Positions 35,677 to 46,102 of a DNA stretch of 64,000 nt are shown one piece after another; within the stretch, counting starts at the first letter, position 1; every line of letters starts with the position of its first letter. Below the pieces are notes generated by a model. The model did no database searches and was not told the DNA's origin. It saw nothing but the letters and a program-made list of their open reading frames with translations. The DNA comes from Pseudopithomyces maydicus (Eukaryota > Ascomycota > Dothideomycetes > Pleosporales > Didymosphaeriaceae): positions 2,728,001 through 2,792,000 of the forward strand of contig JANTUC010000003.1 of NCBI GenBank assembly GCA_026873275.1, given 5' to 3'. The position numbers were made by a program, and so were the translations under genes.

Positions 35677-38038
35677 TTATGCCGGCGTCCAATCGTATCT
35701 GATGTTAGATGTACCCAGCTCAACACCCCTATGGTGTACTCGATACTTCAGGGTGCCTTCCTTCCTTACCATATAGACGGTTCGATTGTACTCTGCTCGC
35801 CAAATTCTTTTACCCTTAAGCATCTTACTTTCAAAATGGTCTAAATCAGATGCTCTTGCAGTGTGATACAATGTGGCTACCTTCATCACTGCGCTGTCAC
35901 TGCGATATTCGGAAGGCCTCTCTAATTCGCAACGGCAAAGATCCTCGTAATCTTCAAAACTGTCACCATCGACATATGTATACTCTATATGGTGTTCAAT
36001 GACCGTATTTTCGTCTATGACTTGGCCCTATCAGTAAGGTTAGCATCGTTCTGATCGTTTACATAATCCACGCATAGATCATGGAAACCCACTTTAGCAA
36101 TCACCCATTGCATTCGCCCTCGGCACATTTTTTCGCCTGTCCATCTGTCTTTAAATGAACTTTCTTCATCATCTGTTCCTTTTCGAAAAGGTCGATCAAT
36201 TTCGAAGCCATAGTGATATCGGCTGCGCCTCCGGATTGGTGCGATGCCAAGTCCTCGTAAGCATGCGCCCTTAGCAATAGCGGCTTGTCTGTTCTCAAGT
36301 TAGCTCGGTCAAATACTCACATCAACGGATCATAGAATACGTACGGATGTTCGGGACAGGTCAAGTTAATTTCATGTTCATAACACCACTCGCGAACTCT
36401 TTTGTTGAGATAATCGGAATCTCCAAAACCACCGACAAGGACGACTCTCTGGAGAACATTAATTATTGAACAATGTGTATTGGATTTTTCAATCATACTT
36501 TAATTGCCTTACTGCTCTTGCACTCTGACTGAGCCCGCCTGAGTTGTTTCTGTAATAGATCTATAATTTGTTCGACGACAGGCGTAAAGAACTTCAACAT
36601 TATATGACTTCACTTGCGTAAGTGGTGATCGCAGAAAAATAGCCAGATACTCACCCATTGATTGTAACTAGTGAATCTTCTGGGTTGTAATACTGCGAGG
36701 GTCTGGCCCTTTTTATGACTAGGCGCAGGTCATAAGGGTTATCCAAATTCCTTGCGTCAAAATCAATCTTATGTCTTTCGAAGTCATTCATGAAATCAGA
36801 ACCAGGACCAATCTTTTCGGGCCTTATATTATCATAGGAGTACCCAAAGGTCAATGACATCCATTTGTGAAACTCCCGATCGATGAATGTAGAACCGCAT
36901 CTTTCCCCGTCTCCTTTCACCAGCTCCTCGAATACTAAACTCGGACGTACTTGCGCAATCTTATAACTGATGATATCCACTGTGCCTCCTCCACAATCGC
37001 ATATCATAACTCCATCGCCAATAGATATTCCCGCTGCCACGCCATCACCAGAGTATTCTTTCAATGCTGCTATGCCAGCAGCCTCGGGCTCGGCTATGAG
37101 GAATAGTTGATCAATGCGTCTTTCGCCAAATCCTGCAGCTTTAGCAACACGTCTAGTAATTTCTCTCGCCTTCTCTTTCCATATCGCTGGATGAGAAAAC
37201 CAAAATTCGATTGGGGTTACTCTAAATACTTCTGGTGACATACGTTTCTCAAGGTAACCACAAGTCCACACATATATTTCTCTCAGATAATCTGTTGCGA
37301 CATCAGCTGCCGTTTTATCGTAGGGTAATGTCATGAGAGAGGAATCGTCGAAATCGACTGGTGGAGATTCCGGATCAAGCAAAAGTTTGGTCCAACTGTA
37401 ACTTTTCATCTTAGGCAGTACTTGATAACCAAACTGGTTCGTCGTGTATCCTGGGTTTTCGTAGTGATATGCTAAGCGTGAAGGGGTTTTCCAAACTGCC
37501 CGGGCTGCCCTGGCAGCACCTGGAAACGTTCGAATTGTGTGTACGCTTTTGGTAGTAGATTGGCCAGATGATTCGATATAGCTGACACCTAGAGCGCTTA
37601 ATATGTGATCTCTTCTGATTGTGATGGCGAAAACCAATTTACCTGTATACGTAGTCCCATAATCCACGCCAACAATGAGGCGATGGGCCAGCTTTGGTCC
37701 CAGATCAGATAGTGACTGGATGGGTATCGCAGAGTCTCGTAAGCTGATAGCTGGTCTGCGCTTTGATATAGGTCTTTGTGAATGATTTGATTTCTGGGTG
37801 GCTTTGGCCGCATACGATGGTCGTCGAAGTTGGATCGGATCACGAGGACGAGGAGTGTCCTCATAGTTATAGTAGTCATCAGGTTCAAGCTTACGCTCTG
37901 TCGGAGAGTACGCACGATGGTAGTAATCTCCAGGCTTACGTCCTGATGGCGCTTCCACATACGGGTTGTTTCCCTTGTCGGTTCTTTTTTGGACGAATCG
38001 TCCTTGGAGCTTTTTAATCTCTCCACAAATCTTCGCAT
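35677..38038 (-). CDS. Fungal Hsp70-like (HSPA12-type) ATPase, one-base frameshift
   Basis: Six exons: 37643-38038, 36655-37588, 36499-36607, 36345-36448, 36093-36288, 35677-36027, about 696 residues. The start MRRFVERLKSSKDDSSKK is joined to RTDKGNNPYVEAPSGRK only if one base is added to the plus-strand T6 run 37985-37990. After a Pro/Tyr-rich linker come the actin-fold motifs: VGVDYGTTYTG plus VSY (phosphate 1), FLIAEPEAAGIAAL, DCGGGTVDIISYKI (phosphate 2) and RVVLVGGFGDSDYL (adenosine). The substrate-binding domain of true Hsp70 is absent; a fungal beta-rich tail replaces it. Such proteins are expanded in filamentous fungi and have no settled role. It is divergent from the next gene with 440 bases between starts. 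Confidence 0.85.
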
Positions 38039-38478
38039 GGCAGCCGGAAAGCATCAGGGTATAGTGATGTCCTATCGGAGGGAATGATTTGTTTGCAATG
38101 CACGATAGTCTGTTGCTGGGGTGAATCTGTTAGGTCAAAATGACGAGCGCTTGCGAACATTCAGCTTTCTGAAGCCTGCCTCGTCTTAAAGACTACCTGC
38201 ATGCACATCCTGGGAAACATGCATGAAGGCAACTGTACTAAAGCACGGTCATCAGGCTAGCAAGGTAATTGATTGGAAAATTATGTATCTGGATTTGTAA
38301 TTGCCGATAGTGGGTGAGTGGGGAGTTTTTCGTTCTGATTGGATAGCAGGCTGTGTATTATACGAAAGCGTCACTTATCTTAGGATCAGGCTGAACAGAA
38401 GAAACTTACCGCCTTTTACAGCCTTTTAAAGGAGAAGCCTCTTACCAAGGAATTAGGAACTCAAAAGCATACTACGCG
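38039..38478. promoter_or_regulatory. Divergent promoter between the Hsp70-like and coiled-coil genes
   Basis: 440 bases of moderately AT-rich DNA between outward-facing starts. It contains a close direct repeat (CCTTTTACAG, then CAGCCTTTTAAAG, near 38411-38431). Confidence 0.45.
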
Positions 38479-40148
38479 ATGTCATCTAGACTAGAGAGAG
38501 GACGGCTTTCAAAAGTCTTGATAAAGAATACATTCAAAAGGGCCAAAGACTTACCTTCACCAGCAAGATCGAAGGATAGGGATCTCAAATCATCACAAGA
38601 CCCTTTATCAAGTCAGGGAGGATTGTAGGTTCATTGCGCAAGAAAGCAATTGTTCTCGTAAAACTGACGAAAATAGTTTACAAAACGATCTGGTGCTCCC
38701 TGATAGTTCAAATCGCTCGGGCTATCACGATCAAGGGCATGGTGTTGACCGTTCGCAAAACTTTGCTTGTCGCGGTGACCGAAAGCCATCACAAGTCAGT
38801 GGCGATCTCCATGCCGACTAAAAAACACTATACTGAAGAGCGAAAGTTTCCTCCTCAAAGAAAGAATGAACCCGGAACAAAGCCAGCAGAAGATCGAGAA
38901 ATCCAATCATTAGCTACAAACCCTTTACCAACCCGCTTCTTGTCGCATAACGGCGTAGTGTCTGATCCACCACCAAACCTTTACTGTGGCTTGATTCAGC
39001 AACTGGACGACGTGAAGAGTGGAATTCTGCAGTTAGAGAGCGATCACGTAAGATCAGTGCAACAGCACGCTTTTAAGCGCTTCGAACCCCCGGGTTGGGA
39101 GCCAGAAACGTTCGATGATATCTCGCGGAAACTGCAAAGACTTGATGATCATATCAAACATTGGTCAACAAAATATAGTATACAAAGTCTTCCATTCGGA
39201 GACACAACGATATTCGCAGAGATAACTTCAGTGGTCTCAAAGGTGTCCTACTTGGACTTCAATGATCTCGTCGAGCGGCTCCCCCAATCTGGGGTAAACG
39301 TATTGTTGCAGAGTTTTGTATCGTGCATAATGTACCTTAAAATATTCAGTGATCCCTTCTTTGGGGTTTCGGAACCATCTCCTTCGATCAAATCTACAGA
39401 AAAGGAGGGATCAACGAACACGCTAGAGCTGGAAGACGCAAAGTTTAAAGATGAGGTCAAAATGGGTTCTAATGAGGCAGATCTTGGAGCCATGCTGACT
39501 CGAATGTACGAACGCTTTCAGGATTGTAAGATTGTGCCCTCAATGCTATAAATATACTGGTGATGCTGATAATCCTTAGGTAGTATTGTTGATGCTGCAG
39601 CATGGCGCGTTCAAACGCTTCGTCAACTCAATCCCCTTCATGACAAACATAATTCTAATGCAAGACAAACTAATAGATTGAGCAGTCAAGAGAGAATGCA
39701 TTCAGCGCAAAAATTGTCTGACTCAACAATCAATCTAGTGATCCCATTGTTACGGAAAATAGCAATAGAGGCCGAAGAAAAGAGAATGCACGAGGAACTC
39801 AGGGAAATCTTTCACAAAGCAGCTGATATTAGCTCATCGATATGGGTTCAAAACCAGGACTTCAAGATTGAAGACATTACAAATTCTAAATTTGTGTACA
39901 GCCACGATCTTATGGTATCTCATCAATTACACGCCAGAGACCTGGAAGCCGACAGTACAGCATTGGATGGCCAACCTATCATTCTTGTCACGAGTCCTCC
40001 TGCAATAGTGGAGGTACATGAAGACGGCGATAATGTGCCCAGTACAACGTACACTCTAAAGAAAGCGAGCTGCTATCTAGGTAAAGCCAGACATTTTAGC
40101 GGTCAGCCAACCTCAGGATCGCAAGGCTCGCCGAAAAAGAGGAAATAA
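38479..40148 (+). CDS. Uncharacterised disordered/helical protein next to Hsp70-like and AIG1-like genes
   Basis: I do not recognise this gene. The 3' part is clear: exon ending 39525, intron 39526-39579 (GTAAGA...CTTAG), last exon 39580-40148, ending in a basic tail (GSPKKRK). Upstream, an ATG at 38479 opens MSSRLERGRLSKVLIKN... but that frame stops at about 38627. A second frame (FIAQESNCSRKTDENSLQ...) covers 38630-38800, and a third runs from about 38846 (RKFPPQRKNEPGTKP...) onward. These may be joined by an intron at about 38797-38848 and by a slip or intron near 38620; I cannot settle this. The middle contains helical segments (IQQLDDVKSGILQLESDHVR; FDDISRKLQRLDDHIKHW). No enzyme motif is seen. 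A partner role with its neighbours is only an inference. Confidence 0.5.
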
Positions 40149-40643
40149 TCTTTAGGGTTTGATTGGACATTCAAATTTCTTCATATCTTTATTGATAATA
40201 TAAGTGTGACACCCAAGCATATCATATCCTTGTGGGCTTAGCCACGTCAGTCATGAGAAAGACAGGGCAGAAACCATGGTCCAAACGTTTTTAATATCCT
40301 TGCGAGTGGGCGCTTCACTGCAAAGTCTACTGGAGGAGCAGAATCGTACCTTCTCCTCAGCTTACTGCGGCTATTCCATATCCGGAGATGCATCACAGCA
40401 CTGTGCATGAGCCATCAAGCCTGCCGCAATATTGACACATGAAGGGTGGCTGGATTGGTCCTATCAAATCATCTGATAAGGCGCCCAATCACGGCATAGA
40501 AGACAGGCCGTTCGCTTGTTTACAGTCTGCATGTACATTTGCAGGTTGCCTGAAAACTCGGTTGGGCGATCAGGCTGAGCATCTCGCCATATGTGCGCCC
40601 CAACAAGTACTCAAGTGTTTTCGATGGTCACTACGAGAAAACA
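40149..40643. other. Intergenic
   Basis: About 495 bases upstream of the GTPase; an additional 5' exon cannot be excluded. No other gene supported. Confidence 0.45.
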
Positions 40644-42030
40644 ATGGAGAACTATTTCGACCTTGATGTGCATCCTGGTGCGCCTTGGGCTTTTATTGCT
40701 GTAATGGGTGTCACTGGTGCTGGCAAGAGTACATTCATCAAATGGGCAAGTGGAAGCTCGGAGATTGAGATCGGACATGGCTTGAACTCTTGTAAGAGTA
40801 CCTTTACGTTTTTCTACTCATGTATCCATAGTTAAATCATAAATGATTATTCAATATCTTGTGCAAGATTGATATCATGGATCTAACAGATCTTCAGGTA
40901 CGTCCGACGTAACCGCATACACCTTCTTTTACAACGGCCACAACATCAACCTAGTCGACACACCTGGATTCAACGACACTCATAAGTCAGAAACCCAAGT
41001 GCTACAAGATATCGCTTCTTGGCTCAAAGATCAATATCAAGTATCCACGAGACTAAACGGGATAATATACATTCACTCCCTGATGAACGTCCGTATGGAG
41101 GGCTCAGCCTTACGAAATCTGAAGATGTTTCGCCAACTATGCGGCAAAGAACCGCTGAAAAACGTTATACTCGCCACGTCCTTCTGGTCCGACGTAAAGC
41201 GAGACGACGCACTCATGAGAGAGAAAGAGCTGCAGACAACGCCTGCCTTTTGGGGCGACATGCTGCAAAGAGGATCCGTCATGAAGCGACTCATCAACCG
41301 CAAAAGCGCCCTAGAAATCATCGGTCAGCTCGTTCAGAAACCCCAGATAACCCTTCAGATTCAGCGCGAGCTGGTCGAAGACAATAAGTCGCTTGTAGAC
41401 ACAGCTGCCGGCCAGACCGTCAACGAAGAGCTTGTCCGCTTGACGCAAAAACACCAAGAAGATCTAAAACAGCTGAAAGAACAACTACAGGAGGCTCTGG
41501 AGGAGCGCGACCACGAAATGGAGCAAATTCTCTCCCAGCAAAAGGAACACGTGGACAAGGAGATTGAGAAAGTGCGCCGTCAGCAAGAACAGCTGAACTA
41601 CGATCGACGCGCAGCACAACGACGTGTCGACAACAAATACGAGCACTCGCTAGCTGTGATGAAGAAAGAGTATGAAGATCGTCTCGCTGCGGAGCGCGAG
41701 GCGTTGTGGGAGGATTTAGATTTCGACCAGGCGGTGGCGATTGTGAGGGCGAAGGAGGGAAAGCTACCTGCGTTGGAGCGGGAGAAGCTGGAGGGCAAGA
41801 TCGCGGAGTTGAGCAAGAAGATTAGTGCTTTGCAGGAAGATAAATCAGATGCAAACAGAAAGAAGAAGGGGAGCAGTAAGATCTTGTTCAAGGCGCTGCA
41901 GTTTGCGTTCCCGGCGACGACACTGGCTCTGTTGGGGTTCCCTATTCCGTCGCCTTTTGGGAGTGGGTCGAGCCTGCAGGGGATGTGGAATGCGATGTTT
42001 GAAGGGGGGCTGAGTAGGAGGTGTATGTAG
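40644..42030 (+). CDS. AIG1/IRG-like GTPase with coiled coil and C-terminal hydrophobic segment
   Basis: Exons 40644-40791 and 40898-42030 give 426 residues. The G1 loop is GVTGAGKST (22-30), G3 is DTPGFND (70-76), and LATSFWSDVK may be the G4 region. The first Cys of exon 2 follows the GHGLNS segment that in this family precedes switch I. From about residue 180 to 320 there is a long Glu/Gln/Arg-rich coiled coil, and near the end a hydrophobic stretch (FKALQFAFPATTLALLGF) that could anchor it to a membrane. The overall plan resembles GIMAP/AIG1 GTPases, found in fungi as uncharacterised expanded families. The frame is intact. It lies beside the Hsp70-like and coiled-coil genes, an accessory-looking group. 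Confidence 0.8.
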
Positions 42031-42169
42031 AAGATAAGGGAGTGTGTGCAAAGAGTGGAACAATGGTAATGCATTTCGCAATCTTCAGACCATTCCAATA
42101 ATTAATTTGATGCAATGGCTAACGTCAATGCAAATGCAGCAATCCACTCTTGTAACATCTATACGGGTA

Positions 42170-43425
42170 TCACCAACTCACCAACTGCTTCCCCCTATCA
42201 AACCCACCCCTCAACTGACTCTTCGGCTTCACCACCTTCCCCTGCAAAATCGTATACCTCACAATATTCTCGCAATCCTCCGGTCTCACCCTCGCCAACC
42301 AAATACACTGCGCCGCCTCCCCATTCCCCTCCTCCCTCTGCTCCCTCCCCACATCCAACACGACCTCCCTCCCTCCCCATCCTCCACCCTCAACTTCTCC
42401 AGCGCCTCCTCCCCAACGCCACCGCCGTTCGACTCCCCGCTTCCCACCTGCTTCGCTCCCCCGCCCACCACCACCGCCGCCGCGGACCGGTATATCATCA
42501 CGTTGGCAGAGAACTTGTGCCCGCCCACGTGCGAGATGAAGTAAATGCCGACGCCGCCGGGCCGCTCGTCGTGCAGGTCGCGGTAGAGTCCCAGCGGGGC
42601 GAGGTGGCGCTCGAATTCCTTGCGCAGGAGGGGTGCAGATTGGCCGCAGCGGGCGTCGCGGGTTTTTTGGCTGCACATCAGGATGAGGTATTTGTGGGGG
42701 CAGGGGCGGGCTTTGAGGGTGGAGGAGGATAGGGTGGGGGGTATGGTGGGGGCGGAGGGGGCGGCGACTGAGGTTGAATCGGGGGTGGATGATTCTGCGG
42801 GGGTGTCGGCGGAGGGTGGAGAGGAGGAAGTGGTGGTGGTGTTGCTGTTTAGAGGCGATATGTTTGTTGGGCCTTTGTCGACGAAGTCTCGGATGAGATT
42901 GGGGGTGTTTTCGGGGGTGACGTTGTCGATGAATTGGAAGGAAGGGAGGAGGAGCACGGTGGTGCTGTTGTCGGAGTGGTCTGGTACGGGGATGTCCGAG
43001 GCGGAGAGCATGAGTCTCTGTCATATGTCAGTGGTGTATTTTTGTTATCTAGAGACAGCACTCACGCCATTACTTGGCTTGACGTCTCCCTTGTCCACTG
43101 CTTCCATGATGCTGCCCTTCTCGTCGGCTACATCGCGCACCCAATCTGTCTTGCCGGTGGCAACAATCAAATGTGTGCTCCATCCCTTCACGTGTCCGTA
43201 GAGCTCCTCATCCTCGTCAATAGTAAACTTCCTGGGGTATTTGATCGTGCAGCTCGCGCAGTCGCGTAGGCAGTCGTCGCCGTCGGTGGTGGGGTCGGTA
43301 GTGGGGAAGAGAGCGTCCGTGGTTCGTGCTTTTGTAAACTCGCCCGGGTTCTTCTGTGTTGGCAGCGAAAAAGACGACGAGGTGGGCGTGAGCCTGTAGT
43401 ATATGTTCTTCAGTGCTGCCGTCAT
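42170..43425 (-). CDS. AIM32: AIM32-like thioredoxin-fold [2Fe-2S] ferredoxin, one-base frameshift
   Basis: Exons are 43066-43425 and 42170-43017, about 402 residues. The start is MTAALKNIYYRLTPTSSSFS, a plausible mitochondrial presequence. Conserved blocks are CLRDCASCTIKYPRKF, STHLIVATGKTDW, VLLLPSFQFID, CPHKYLILMCSQKTRDARCG, HVGGHKFSANVMIY and IWLARVRPEDC. This is the sucrase/ferredoxin-like family of yeast Aim32, whose Cys and His residues bind a [2Fe-2S] cluster in mitochondria. A long Ser/Thr/Pro insert and a second Gly/Glu-rich insert separate the blocks. The frame slips at the plus-strand C-rich runs 42364-42377; one more base links GEGG to EVVLDVG and the conserved end. The two starts with the next gene are divergent. 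Confidence 0.8.
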
Positions 43426-43936
43426 TTTATACGGGTTGATGGGCTTGTGAGTGGAGTCTTTGCCCATGACGACTTTATGGGGCCCCCGAAATTTATAGAT
43501 GATCAGATAAGATGCTAAGTCCGAGACTAAATCGCGGAATTGATGCGTCCGATTACGCGAGGCTGGTTCGCGTCGGAAGTATGCGCCCTGCGGCACTTGG
43601 CTACGGTTCGGTTCGGCTGGGGAAGCTCTGCTGGCTTCGGAAACGGCCACGGCTTGGGCGGATAAACGTTTAGAGCGACACGCTTTTCGTTTGATCAAGT
43701 TTTGCGCAGTCGCGGCAGCGAGATGGCCAGCTTTTATGGCTATGCTCGTCGTAAGCCGTTTGTTGGGGGAGGGTACAGCTGCGCTCGGCTCCGACGCTTT
43801 TCTCCGAGCGGCTCCACGTAACGGCTGCAGCTCATGCATGCGTCGCCCATTCACGTCATCCTTCACGGCGACAAGCACCCCAAACTATCCGTCTGCCTAA
43901 CCGTTCATCTTTATCGTGCCATTTCGGAATGGCCCA
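43426..43936. promoter_or_regulatory. Divergent promoter region AIM32-like / OB-fold gene
   Basis: 511 bases between outward-facing starts. The long open frame upstream of the AIM32 ATG on the minus strand is probably not coding because the conserved region begins at MTAALK. An upstream in-frame start is not excluded. Confidence 0.45.
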
Positions 43937-45091
43937 ATGAGGCTTAAGACTCTGAACGGCGCGCCTTTGCGCGCAAAACTAGACTTTAGCCCTGAAGTCT
44001 TGATCCCTTTGGAATGGGTCACCCAATTCCCCTTTCAATCGCATATACAGACCACAGATATCACAGAGGATGTGCCATTAAAATGGCGGCGTATCACCCC
44101 AAAAGGCCAAAAATTGAAGTCGGACTGGTCCCAGCCTTACGTTCCCACCAGTGGTTTCCAAGGCAGCGATCCCGATGTCACCTTTGATCTCCCCGGTGTG
44201 GGAGCTTCACTCAACACGGAGCAAGACACAACCAATTTCGATACTACCATGACACACGAAGACGACGAACTTGAAGAGACTGAATTTATGTACCACTCGC
44301 TGATCTTCGACAACAAACTTTTATCGTCACAGCTCGTTGACGCAGGCACCACTGATCAGTCACAATCCTTTCTCAGCACGTCAATGGATAGCTCATCTAG
44401 TTTCGCCATGGACAGCTTCCAGGACAGCTTCCAGCAATCCAACACTGAAGGGCCAATCCTCCAGATCACCCCCTCGGTGAAACTGACTACACTGGGCGCT
44501 TTACCTGATGCAGTACATTTGCGGCGAATATATCCGCAGACGCCTACTCCGAGTCTCCTCTGCGTTCTTGCTGCATCTCCGGAAGATAGAGTGGTATTTA
44601 CAAAGAAGGGCGGCTACAAAATGCGACTACGCGAGATCATCGTTGCCGACGACACCAAGAGCAACTTCAAAATCTCTTTTTGGCAGAGGTCTTCGAATGG
44701 CAAGGAATCTCACAGTGCACTCGAACATACTCTGCAGATCATTAAAACAGGGGACATCCTCCTTTTGCGGAACGTAGCGCTCAATGCGTTCCGCGACGAT
44801 GTCTACGGACAGTCGCTGAATCCGTCCATCACCCGGGCGAGGACCTCGATTGACGTTCTCATGAACAGTAGCGGAATATCAAATCGCCAGCTGGCCGCTC
44901 TTCCTGCACATGTAGCGGCAGCTTTCACTCGAGTAAGGAAATGGGCCAACACTCACATCGCATCCAACCGGACGGCCCAGAAGAAACGAAAAGAAGAATC
45001 GCAAAGACACAACCTGCCTCAAAAACGGGTTCTGCGAAGCTCTTCCTTCCACGAAGAGACGCTACCGCCCGACACCATGGAGTCGACCTGA
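43937..45091 (+). CDS. Probable OB-fold nucleic-acid-binding protein
   Basis: A single exon of 384 residues, using the first in-frame ATG (MRLKTLNGAPLRAKLDFSPE). The N-terminal half is acidic and Ser/Thr-rich with repeated DSFQDSFQQ-like text. The C-terminal half (LTTLGALPDAVHLRRIYPQT, TPSLLCVLAASPEDRVVF, YKMRLREIIVADDT, FKISFWQ, LKTGDILLLRNVALN-like block) has the strand pattern of an OB fold as in RPA- or telomere-type proteins. It ends with a basic patch (KKRKEESQRH) that could be a nuclear signal. I do not recognise an ortholog name. Frame intact. Confidence 0.6.
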   Translation: MRLKTLNGAPLRAKLDFSPEVLIPLEWVTQFPFQSHIQTTDITEDVPLKWRRITPKGQKLKSDWSQPYVPTSGFQGSDPDVTFDLPGVGASLNTEQDTTNFDTTMTHEDDELEETEFMYHSLIFDNKLLSSQLVDAGTTDQSQSFLSTSMDSSSSFAMDSFQDSFQQSNTEGPILQITPSVKLTTLGALPDAVHLRRIYPQTPTPSLLCVLAASPEDRVVFTKKGGYKMRLREIIVADDTKSNFKISFWQRSSNGKESHSALEHTLQIIKTGDILLLRNVALNAFRDDVYGQSLNPSITRARTSIDVLMNSSGISNRQLAALPAHVAAAFTRVRKWANTHIASNRTAQKKRKEESQRHNLPQKRVLRSSSFHEETLPPDTMEST

Positions 45092-46102
45092 AAATCAGGC
45101 GCGAGCACATTTAAGAAGCATGTAATTTCCCATTTAAACAGCCCAAGGTCGCACGACGTTTTCGTTCCAACGACCCACGAGCTTGTTTCACGCACGGCAA
45201 GACGGCTAGCAATCAACACGTGCTGATAATGATAAACGACGACCGCGAGCCGTTTTTTTCCCGAGAGATGATTTGATGGTCACTGTGACATCACCGGAGA
45301 TTTCAGTGGCCTGAGGCGCGAAACTGAGCGGGAACCCTGCATATCCCTGTGCGCTGGATGGGGCGGTCCGTGCTATCACCCTCATATCTAAACTCTAGCT
45401 ATACTCCACATTGTGTCGGTTCCTGTCATCGGTTATTTGTAAGGGCTGTTTATGTATGCTGTGCTGCGCCTTGCAGAATGAAGATGTGAATACTCGGGCG
45501 GTTGGGCGTGTTCTTTGTGCGACACCCCGTGGTGAATACAGCACCACACATATTCGCGAAATTTTATACAACTAGACCACCGCATATAGGAGGATCGAAA
45601 GCGTCGTTAGTTTTTTCCTTCTTTTTCAATCCTTATCCGTAGCCACTGAATATGTACATAATCGCGTGGTTTCCATTTCCTCTCGCGTTGCGCATGATAA
45701 AACAATATGAAGCCTGCGCTATGATTGGCCCACCCCTGCTCCATCAATCAATCCGAAGAAACTAAACATGTTTCGAGTCCTAACCGACGTCGGCACGCCA
45801 GGAACAGCATTTAAGCTTTCCCATGTTGACAGACGTGACATTGGCGTGCATGATGGTGCCTGCGGGGCCGCCTGGGTCTTCAAACAAACAGGCGCATGTA
45901 GTGAGATGGCGGTGCCTTGCGTGTGTACTGCACACCATGCATATACATGTATTATAAAGATGGTGGCCTCGCACAATTGTGTGTTTCCTCACGACGCAGC
46001 TTCGCCATTCCTTTCGTTCAGTCCTCGTGACTTCCGTTCATTCTTTTCGCTTCTGGAGATCTAGATCGATCTCGTTCATTCTTTACCGGCTGGCTGGTCA
46101 CC
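45092..46102. promoter_or_regulatory. Intergenic, upstream region of the tyrosinase gene
   Basis: About 1 kb with no supported gene. It must contain the tyrosinase promoter; a pyrimidine-rich stretch (TTCATTCTTT-type) lies just before the start. Confidence 0.5.
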
